A DNA stretch of 64,000 nucleotides, from contig NC_066290.1 of the NCBI RefSeq assembly GCF_905404315.1, positions 9,981,453-10,045,452 of the forward strand, read 5' to 3'. Shown here one piece after another: positions 55,716 through 64,000 of the stretch. Position numbers and translations under genes: made by a program. Each line of letters starts with the position of its first letter. Position 1 is the stretch's first letter. The stretch comes from Leptidea sinapis (taxonomy: Eukaryota > Arthropoda > Insecta > Lepidoptera > Pieridae). Under the pieces are notes generated by a model that was given only the letters and a program-made list of their open reading frames with translations, did no database searches and had not been told where the DNA came from.

Positions 55716-55800
55716 AAGTAAGAATGCATTACTGCTTCTCGGTAGAAATAGGCGCCGTTGTGGAACCCATAATCTAGTCGGCATCTTGTGCTGTCCGTGT
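55716..55800 (+). repeat. SINE/MITE-like repeat S, short copy
   Basis: 'gcattactgcttctcggtag', 'aaataggcgccgttgtggaa' and 'ggcatcttgtgc' match the 3' half of the family. Confidence 0.55.
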
Positions 55801-56382
55801 CCCACGAGTCTGCGTTAAATATTGGAGTTATTCTCTTGCTTTTTTTATTTTATTATTATTAAATATTTGATAAGCTTTTTTTTAAATGAAATACTTTTTA
55901 TAGGATTACATTGCGTGTAATTGTACTTCTGTTTTTTTTTTGTCATTTTTACCTTGGGACATTTTTTCTTTAAATATTTTTAATAAATGCTAATGATAGC
56001 GATTATATTCTCGCTCTAGATAAAGTGATATAGATCTTAGGATACAATATCGCGTGGGCTTAAAAGTGATAAAATTCGTGCAACTTGAAGAGTTGAACTT
56101 ATTTTTTCGCCTTTTCTCAGAGTATAATAACGTGCCATAGGAATCAATGTAAATATAAAATAAATTAATTAATTTTTTTGCTGTGTACATACTGATATTA
56201 TTTTAATTTTTTTACCAGAAGTGAGCAAAATATAGAGTAAGTAACTAAAATTACCTAATCATTATTTAATGAAAAATATATTCATGAATGCGAGAATAAC
56301 TAATTATTCAAAATATTTATTCTATACAAATTCACTGCGTTGAATAAAAATAAAATAAAATAATTTAAGTAGGGAGTGGTAT
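55801..56382. other. AT-rich region upstream of ECI1-like exon
   Basis: No exon or repeat recognised. Confidence 0.4.
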
Positions 56383-56393
56383 ACCTAAGTATA

Positions 56394-56457
<64 letters not shown>

Positions 56458-56522
56458 TATACTTAGGTTATATATATATATATATCTATATATATATATC
56501 TATATATATATATATATATATA
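56383..56522. repeat. (TA)n microsatellite forming an 86-bp perfect palindrome
   Basis: 56383-56468 is symmetric: ACCTAAGTATAGT, then (AT)n, then ACTATACTTAGGT. A further (TA)n tract with interspersed 'tatc' follows to about 56522. The non-repetitive ends of the palindrome show that it is more than a dinucleotide run; it resembles a small inverted-repeat element whose centre is the TA array. It lies 78 bp upstream of the ECI1-like start codon, so it is intronic or 5' flanking. Confidence 0.85.
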
Positions 56523-56599
56523 TTATATGTGTGTTTATAGGAAAGGTATATGCCTTTCTTCATTCACTATAACAGACCTCTCTTTAATTTCAGATCAAA

Positions 56600-56824
56600 A
56601 TGCTTAAGCAAGTAATGAAAAATATAAAACCAGTGTTTCCTTATGCTAGGACATTATCATCTAAGGGTCCATTAATTGACTTAAGTGTAGACAATGATGG
56701 AGTAGCAGTTATGACCATGCAGAGACTACCAGTGAACAGCTTAAACTTAGACTTACTACAGGAATTGAGTAAATCACTTGATGAAGTTGCCAAAAACAAA
56801 ACAAAAGCATTGATTTTAACATCA
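56600..56824 (+). CDS. ECI1: Enoyl-CoA delta isomerase 1-like, mitochondrial, first coding exon
   Basis: ATG at 56600 follows a TTTCAG acceptor at 56588-56593, so a non-coding 5' exon probably lies upstream. The exon encodes MLKQVMKNIKPVFPYARTLS (basic, Ser-containing, like a mitochondrial targeting peptide), then PLIDLSVDNDGVAVMTMQRL, PVNSLNLDLLQELSKSLDEV and KALILTS, with donor GTAAGT in phase 0. The VAVMxMxxxPVNSLxxxxLxEL block is characteristic of ECI1, which moves 3-enoyl-CoA double bonds to the trans-2 position in beta-oxidation of unsaturated fatty acids. Confidence 0.88.
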
Positions 56825-58218
56825 GTAAGTAATCAAACCACACTCACACCATCTTCACCAGAGCTCTTTTTATTTTAAATGGTTTTTAGACAGCTTCCTC
56901 GCTTTCAGTGATTGGCCAAATAGTGTCAGAATTGGAAGTAGTTCACATTGTCGTCGATTTTTGCGGGATCTCAATACAAAGAGCGGTAAAAATCTGTACA
57001 AATTGACTCCGTGTCACCTTACATAACAGTGAGGCACCAAAACAAGCCGGTAAACGTGTAAATACATAGCCCCACGCATACAAGCCGATCGGCCACCATT
57101 ATGAGATTTGCCATCGTCTGTGACAGATCAGTTTGCATATATTAATAATATTTTAAAAATGCCGTCGTGCGTTGTGAAAAAGTGTAAAAACAATACTATA
57201 AAAGTATTTGTGGATATATGATTATTTAAGGGTGAAAAAATTGTGTGACTAGTATACCCCGTAACCACACACACACTAGCATACACGTGCTTCACTTGCT
57301 AATATCACGGCGCGGAGTCCTTCTTTTTTACTAGTCCGTGCAAAGTGATGATTTTTTTTCTACTATTGTGTTTAATGCCGTTTTATTCTGTCATTTTTGT
57401 TATCCTTGTTTTCTTGTAAACGATGCCTTGTTTTGTTACCCTTAAAGGAGAGTTCTTTTCAGGTGCTATTTTTATGGGTTTTGTGTTTTTAGTCCAGATA
57501 GCGGTTCTAATACTTCTTGTCTACGCTTCTATAATTTTTTATGCTTTTCTCCATTTGTTCGCGTTTTTCAATTAAGAATAGTGAGTTTTTTTTATGAACA
57601 ATAAGGGTCAAAATAAATAATAATAATTATCGCTTAACACCCGGTGACCCGCACGCCCGTTTGTCCTCCTATTCCATAAAAAATAATAATAAGGGACTAG
57701 ACGAGCAGGACGTTCAGCTGATGGAAATTGACACGCCCTGTCCATTACAATGAGTTTATAGGTTCTGTGTTTAGGTATCTTGATTTTTCTACCCACCCTC
57801 TTAATACTCTCTTTTATATTATTATAACCCCAAAATCTTTAATGATCTGTCGAAGAAAAGTCTATTGCATTCTTGGTTTTCCCATTGGGAGACATCCACG
57901 TCCACTTGCGATTGGTGTCTTCGGAAAGTAACTATTGCTTATCGTTACCTCTTAAACGAAGGCAAACTGGTGTCCAACAGTGGAGTCCGATCTCCTCGTC
58001 GGTATATAATAGCTCGGGAGAACCGATTTTAGCGTTCAAGTCGCCTTGAACCTTTTTTTTTAATTGCTACGATATTGACTGCAAGGTACGTGCAAAAATC
58101 TTCTACTTCTTCATTAGAATGTTATTATCTAGCTATTATCTCTATTAGAAATAGATTTATGAAAATTGCAGAAAACTTAGTTTTATAAGGTAAGGTTAAT
58201 ATTTTTAAATTATTACAG
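56825..58218 (+). other. ECI1-like intron 1 with repeats
   Basis: Holds a 3' scrap of the CR1-like tail at 57630-57682 ('ggtgacccgcacgcccgttt') immediately followed by a repeat S scrap at 57688-57750. The rest is unassigned. The acceptor TATTACAG ends at 58218. Confidence 0.6.
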
Positions 58219-58365
58219 GCATCAACAAGTACATTTTCAGCTGGCCTAGATATTATGGAATTATACAAGCCAGATATAAAGAGAGTAGAATTATTTTGGA
58301 CTACCCTCCAAGATGTTTGGATTAAATTATTTGGATCCACTTTTGTTACTGCTGCTGCAATCAAT
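58219..58365 (+). CDS. ECI1: Enoyl-CoA delta isomerase 1-like, second coding exon
   Basis: Encodes ASTSTFSAGLDIMELYKPDI, KRVELFWTTLQDVWIKLFGS and TFVTAAAIN, ending phase 0 before GTATGT. FSAGLDI is the crotonase oxyanion-hole segment (human VFSAGLDL), and WxxxQDxWxKLxGS matches the next helix. The following GxxPAGGxL exon with the second oxyanion-hole Gly and the later catalytic Glu were not found up to 64000, so at least one more exon lies beyond the window across a long repeat-filled intron, or the gene is broken. Confidence 0.85.
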
Positions 58366-58711
58366 GTATGTATGGAAGGGCTTCTTTACATTATAGAATA
58401 ACAAAACTATTGAATTACATTTAAAGGAAAACTCTATAATATTTTGTTGAATGGGAAATGAAAATTTCCGTTTTTATACACACATACTACGACTACATTT
58501 ATTACGATTAAGGATCATTATGGAGGATTGTATTATTTATATCAGTCATCAACTTACAAGTATTGCACTCACTTATCTCATAAGATGTCATTAGAGTTTT
58601 AATTTTTCCTTCAAGTAAATGAAATTTAATTAAAGTCAACTCATCAAGTTTTCACTTCCTAGAGCTTTGTTCGAAAATTATTTTTTATGTTAATTAAATC
58701 CTTACTAACAC
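58366..58711. other. ECI1-like intron, no motif
   Basis: AT-rich with nothing recognised. Confidence 0.4.
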
Positions 58712-59290
58712 TTCTTTTTTTATGGAAGAGGACGGCGGACGAGAGTATACCATTTGATTTCAAGTGATCGCCACTCCACATTCTCCTGAAAACCAGAAAA
58801 ACCACATTAGAAAAAACACATCTAAGTTTGTACTGTATTATACAAAGGTGGAATTCGACGGCAGGCATCATATAAAACAGCTCTTATCATATCGGTGACT
58901 CCTCGTGTTAAATGCAGGAAGACACAGAATAAAGTGATGTCTCTACTCAACATCAAATTATCCGTTCGCAGAGCACTGATTCAATGACAATTCTAGCTGC
59001 TCTGCTGTAGAATGTGATCAATTGGTTAGAGCTAATACTGGGGTACACCAGACCAGATCCAAATGTGGCTGGAACGCTTTATAGAGCACTAAAATTTGAG
59101 TCTGCTTGAAGTATTGCTTTGTTCCCTTTATGATCCCAAAGCTTTCTTCAAAGCCATTTTAGCTTTGCCTTCCAAATTACCGCAGAATTGGCAATCGCTC
59201 GAGACTTCAAGGGACGTGTTGGAGAGACGATACGACAACTTGCAAACTTGAGTCTTCTGAGGGTTAGCTTAACAATGTTAATTTTACCCC
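58712..59290 (-). mobile_element. CR1-like LINE RT C-terminus and tail, reversed
   Basis: The minus strand reads, with frame breaks, KKTQVCKLSYRLSNTSLEVS, SSDCQFCGNLEGKAKMALKK, VLYKAFQPHLDLVWCTPVLA and a tail to 'cttccataaaaaaag'. The order KTQVC...GNLEGKAKLASKK..LYKAQVRPH is that of the RT family whose tails are scattered through the window. It is the most extended copy in the 5' direction, but heavily mutated. Confidence 0.65.
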
Positions 59291-61631
59291 TGCGATGTTC
59301 TCAAGAGATAACGGGTTGGACTAAGAATCCCGCAGCAGTAGATAGAGCTTTAATCCACAATTATAATGCTACCACTCTTATTACAAGGAATAATGAATAT
59401 AACGAATAAAATCTTGTCTAAATGTTTGAGACACTCTAGGACAATGATAATCTAGCGATTATGATACTTCAATGTCTAGACTCTAGAATGTATATGAACA
59501 TTGGCATTTTATTACAAAAGTGCTTAAGAAGTACTCGTGCCATCAGGCGCGACGAAAAAAGACCGCCTTCTGCTGAAATTGATAAATTAATTTAATATTA
59601 ATTTTTTGTTCAGCTATCTGTCATATAGCAACTTTGAATACGTCTACACCTCAATATCATTCAAACGAGATATGAACGTAGTGTTTAAATTCTCTTTGCG
59701 AGATAGCAATTGAGCAAAACTGTCAAAAATAATTTACATAATCGCCTTAGTATATCATTGTTAAATTTCTGTCACTCAAAGATCTACGGTGTTTTTTTCT
59801 ACGGACGTTATATTTTGTAACCGTAAATAATGTAATTAAAATAATAGTTACAAAAAAACTAAAAAACACGCTTCTCTAGAAAACCATACTAAAAAATAGA
59901 AAATGATTTCAATAAACATTAACTACGAATAATGTGATTATGTAGCAATAAAATGCATTTTATCAGTCGCTGATCGCTGAAGATACGATGATAAGAGAAA
60001 TGGGACACACTAATAAATCAGTTAATTGCGATCAGTCCTTGACTAGTGTGCAAAGTTTCAAATAAAACAGACGTTATGCCCTTCATATATATATTTGAAA
60101 ATAACGTTCAAGGATTCCGTTACCTACAAAAAGACCATACCGTTACATACCAAAGCTAATAGTGTGGGGCAGACTATTTAAATTATTGTATTGTCATCGG
60201 TCCTTGATGTGTGTTTAAATTTTCAATTTAATCCAATATTTGAAAGTCGGTCAAAATCGTATTCAAAGATTCCGTTACATATTACAAACTCGGGCGAGTC
60301 AACATGACACCTGGCTCGAATGCGTTTGTGCAATGTACAGTGTGCAGAAAAGTTTTTGTTTTAATTTCACTTTCTCGCACGAAAACGAATAATATTTTAG
60401 TTTTATAAACGTTTTGTGCATGAATATTATTAAATTACATAGATGTATCGGTTTTACGAAGTAACTTGTAGTTGTCATTCGATTTACATGGAAATAAAAT
60501 AGAAATATATAGTTATTTGGTATTTTTGTATCAGATTTATTTAATAACTTTAATTAAAAATAGATATTTATTACTACCACACTAAATCATCACTTTCATC
60601 AATTTCTTCCATTTTATCTAAAATAAAACGTTGGGACGTTTTCTCTTGAAAAAGTCTTTTTTATAGATTAATGATAATAAATACTATTTAAATATCTGTG
60701 GCAATGACAACAAAAACTTTAAAAATCTAATTACACATATTATTTTTGAATATTTTATTTTAACAAAAACTTATCAAATATCTAAATAACAATAACATAT
60801 TACAGCAACAGAATATTTAACTCGAATATTTTAAAGCGCAAAGATACGTACAACGTACCTGCGTGTTATCACTTAGTGTGTTAAATGTTATAACAGTTAA
60901 TGTAAACTGCTACACTCAATACAATCATGCTAATATTAAATCCTATAAAGGAATATATTTAACTTCATAATTAATTATAATAAGATTATAATTATTTAAG
61001 CGTTATCTGTGAACAGTGCCATCTATGTAAAACCGATCTCTTCTTATAATATAGGTACTCGATAGAATGAGAGTTCAATTTGGAAATACCACAGAGTAGA
61101 ACTTAATACTTTATGAAAGTGAAACTAGACACAGTACAGTAATAAAATAGTAGGTATTTTAAATTCATATCTACTTGACCACCCGAATTAAGGCACGCAC
61201 ACATACACATGATTTATACGGCCTGTAATCAATCTCGGGAAGACAAAACTATTTAGTGCCACGTGGCGCACCGCCGACACTCGCCGCCCCGCCCGCGTCG
61301 TCAAAATAAAACGTGGTTGGTAGTAGTGATATTTGTAAATGTCGGTAGCTGGACAACGAGTATATTGCAGTGTTCAATTACAACTATAAAATTAATAATC
61401 GTTAAATTAACATTTTTCATTCCTAAAACTAAAATAACACACACTCAATAATAATCTAAACACATAATTATTATACTTTATGTGTGTAGCAACCCTAGCG
61501 CTAACCCGACGTAGGTGTAAATTTCAAGGAGACAGATGAGTTACGCTGCTATTTTATTACTTATATTTGGCACTAGATGGCGTATAATCTATAATTTATT
61601 TTTAAATTAAACTTAGACGGGATAATCTATG
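59291..61631. other. Long AT-rich region, no exon
   Basis: Two related phrases at 60028-60060 ('cagtccttgactagtgtgca') and 60198-60222 ('cggtccttgatgtgtgtt') suggest an old repeat. A GC-rich patch lies at 61258-61302. No gene supported. Confidence 0.4.
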
Positions 61632-63217
61632 ATTCAAATTCAAATATTTTTATTCAAAATAGGATGTACCATCACTTATTGAAAGTCAAAAAACTACCAC
61701 CCATTCCAAAATGAATGCCTCAGGCCTGAGAAGAATGGGTGCAACAAACTCAGCGGGCTCTTTTTTTCATCAAAAATATGTTTTACAATTAAAGTAACAT
61801 TTACAAAGTAACATTGTACAATTAAACTTATTATTTAATAGCCTGAGGGCGGTCGCTCCATTCCCAATCTGTGGTATCATTAAAGAAGTCATTCATGTTT
61901 TAGTAACCTTTACCACACAAACGTTTTTAACAATTCTTTTGAATAACGTAATACTTTTGTTTTGATCATTTTCTGGGATCCTGTTGTAAAAGCATATACA
62001 TGGCCCCACAAAAGACTTGCTAACTCGACTTAGCAGAGTAGTAGGTATTATAAGCTTATGTCTGTTCCTGGTGTTAACATTATGGTTGTGACAATTTCTG
62101 GCAAATTCACTTATGTGCCTATGAACATACATTACATTATCAAGAATATATTGAGAAGCAATAGTCAAGATGTTAATTTCTTTGAATTTTGCTCTCCATG
62201 ATTCCTTTGGGCCTAGGTTATAAACAGCGCGAATCTTCTGCAGCACAAATATTGTATTAATATCGGCAGCGCTGCCCCACAGCAATATACCATAGGACAT
62301 AATACTATGGAAGTAAATAAGTATACAAGTCGCGCCGTATCTATGTCAGTTAATTGTCTAATCTTTTTAACCGCGTATGCTGCAGAAATAAGTATGTTCG
62401 TCAATCCTTCAATATGGGTGCCCCATTGTAATTTGGAATCCAGAGTAATGCCAAGAAATTTAGCAGATTCCACCGGTTTTATCACCTCTCCGTTTAACAA
62501 AACACTTGCACTTTGGTACGGTAAATTTTATATATTTCGTTTTCTTGCTATTTAACAATAGGTTATTAGCGCTAAACCAGTACACGATGTCAGATAGAAT
62601 ATCGTTCACTTCGTCATACATAGCTTGGTTTCTTTTCACTTTGAAAATCAGTGAAGTGTGATCCACAAACAATACTACCCTATGTTTTTTCTCTATGAGA
62701 TTAGGAAGATCATTTATATAGAAAAGGAAGAGTAACGGTCCGAGGATAGACTTTTGTGGTACCCCCATACTGAGAGGAGTCCCAGGAGATCTCCTGCCAT
62801 TCACGTCGACCTTCTTAATTCTATTGTTTAGATATGAAGTCAGAAGATCGAGCGCAGTTCCCCTTATGCCATAGTGACATAGCTTCCTGATCAGCGTTGA
62901 ATGTTGAACACAATCAAAAGCTTTAGATAAATCACAGAAGATGCCAAGTGCATTCTGCGATTCCTCCCAGGCATCAAAAATATTCTTGATAAGCTCAACA
63001 CCTGCATTCGTTGTTGAACGTCCCCTAGTAAAGCCAAATTGTTTCAAATGAAGTAACTTATGAGAATTAAAGTAAGTAAGCATTTGGCTTTAAACTATTT
63101 TTTCAAAAAAATTACTAAGAGTCGGCAAAAACGACACAGGATGATAGTTATTCGGGTCAGAGGAGCATCCCGACTTAAATATTGGTGTAATTTTATTATG
63201 TTTCAGAAGGTCAGGAA
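61632..63217 (-). mobile_element. Jockey-like LINE, 5'-truncated, RT domain and tail
   Basis: The minus strand from about 63217 reads LPDLLKHNKITPIFKSGCSS, NNYHPVSFLPTLSNFFEKIV, QFGFTRGRSTTNAGVELIKN, FCDLSKAFDCVQHSTLIRKL, MGVPQKSILGPLLFLFYIND and the catalytic region as LFVDHTS (canonical F/YxDD, so the second Asp is changed to His). Two more frames carry KFLGITLDSKLQWGTH and NVNTRNRHKL. The 3' UTR ends 'aaaatatttgaatttgaat'. Frameshifts and the VDH change make it inactive. It is the reference copy for the LINE tails at 5263, 9248, 10195, 14935 and 15795. Confidence 0.8.
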
Positions 63218-64000
63218 GGTTATAGGTTATCACGGGCTACTATCCGCAACTCGACGACTATGGCGCGCCTATTTTGCGTGGTGAGGTGGGCGGCTAATCT
63301 TGCCATCCCAGCTCCTCAAGGTAGTTAATCAAACCTCTGATGTCACCCATGACCTTGGGGAGAGTCCTCGGTGACCCCAGGTGTTTGGCCCGGTAAGTGG
63401 CCATACTCCTACACTCCAGAATGATGTGTGCGGCCGTCTCTTCTGCCTCCATGCAGGCTCTGCACAGCGGGCTGTCGGTGACACCTATACTAAACAGATG
63501 TTTGTTAAAAGGGCCGTGGCCCGTTATAACATGGGTTAATTTACGTAATCTTTGGCGTGGGAGTTTTAGTAGCTTGTGAGAGAGCCTGAAGTCTACTTGG
63601 AGTAGGGCCTCTTTTGCTTGTCTACACCCTCTCACTTCCGTCCAGTATTTACTTTGTAATTCCTTGGTATGTTCTCGTATGACCATTGTAGGCCATCTAG
63701 AGGGGAGGGGGACGATTGGATCTGGTCCTGTTGCTATCATCTCCGAGCCTTTCCTGGCCAGTTCATCCGCAGCATCGTTGCCGCGTGAGTCACTGTGACC
63801 CTTTATCCATTGAAGAGTTACCTGGTTGCCATTTGCACATAACTCCGTCAGATACTGGTGACAGTCGTATATTAGCTTTGAGGTGATAGTGTTGCTTTGT
63901 AGAGCTTGTAGTACTGATTGCTATCTGAGAGGATGCGGATTGAGTAATCCTTTACCTTTCGTGCCAAAGTAGCTGTGGCCGCTTCTATGATACCCATGCA
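63218..64000 (-). mobile_element. LINE with RNase H domain, 3' end, runs off window
   Basis: The minus strand from the window edge encodes an RNase H domain (SDS, then QVTLQWIKGHSDSRGNDAAD and ELARKG) with one frame break near 63925. The frame 63740-63294 continues with LTHVITGHGPFNKHLFSIGV, the knuckle-like CRACMEAEETAAHIILEC and LEELGWQD stop. RNase H plus this C-terminal CCHC region is typical of R1/LOA/I-type non-LTR elements. Its 3' UTR ends near 63218, abutting the jockey-like LINE on the same strand. Confidence 0.75.

Noticed and set aside
61263..61451. 62-codon + frame beginning MAHRRHSPPRPRRQ
   Set aside because: GC-rich start then AT-rich nonsense; no splice sites, no homology recognised.

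Overview
The window looks like nuclear DNA of a moth or butterfly (Lepidoptera). It is AT-rich, and its three recognisable host genes are split by introns with ordinary GT-AG splice sites. Most of the rest is transposon debris of kinds common in Lepidoptera: Helitrons ending in GTCAGCTAGT, CR1-like, jockey-like and RTE-like LINE 3' ends, tRNA-derived SINEs, hAT, pogo and Harbinger DNA transposons. No prokaryotic operon, CRISPR array, rRNA or phage is visible. Calls come from reading the sequence and remembered family features; no database search was run.

Host genes. (1) A CYRI/FAM49 homologue (Rac1-binding inhibitor of the WAVE/Scar actin pathway) on the + strand, with three exons at 23852-23983, 27131-27408 and 37865-38129. 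Together they encode the last 224 residues; the N-terminal ~100 residues lie left of the window or were not recognised. (2) A complete CNEP1R1/TMEM188 homologue (nuclear envelope phosphatase regulatory subunit) on the - strand, with four coding exons between 47786 and 44991 that join in frame to 133 residues. (3) The first two coding exons of a mitochondrial enoyl-CoA delta isomerase (ECI1-like) on the + strand at 56600-56824 and 58219-58365; the remaining exons are not seen before the window ends.

Mobile DNA, left to right. At 1-5 kb: a repeat shared with 15 and 38 kb, a long fold-back element, LINE tails, an RTE fragment and a reversed Helitron. At 5263-9708: a three-level nest, a LINE 3' end split by a hAT-type element with an 8-bp target duplication, which is itself split by a pogo/jerky-type element with a TA duplication and a damaged transposase. 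At 10-16 kb: Helitrons, LINE tails, a coding relic and a possible receptor-like exon. At 16321-19402: an apparently intact PIF/Harbinger transposon whose two genes, transposase and MADF-BESS protein, are interlocked on opposite strands, so that each gene's intron holds the last exon of the other. At 20-48 kb: the CYRI introns and CNEP1R1 locus with many LINE tails, SINE-like repeats and Helitrons. At 48807-53567: a full-span but frameshifted jockey-clade element with an 11-bp target duplication and another element inserted in its ORF1. At 54-55.7 kb: two abutting Helitrons and loose reverse transcriptase pieces. At 56.3-56.5 kb: a long (TA)n palindrome just before the ECI1-like exon. At 58.7-64 kb: three LINE remnants on the - strand, the last running off the window.

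The most notable object is the interlocked Harbinger element: open frames, catalytic residues, splice sites, poly(A) signals and terminal inverted repeats all look preserved, so it may be recently active.
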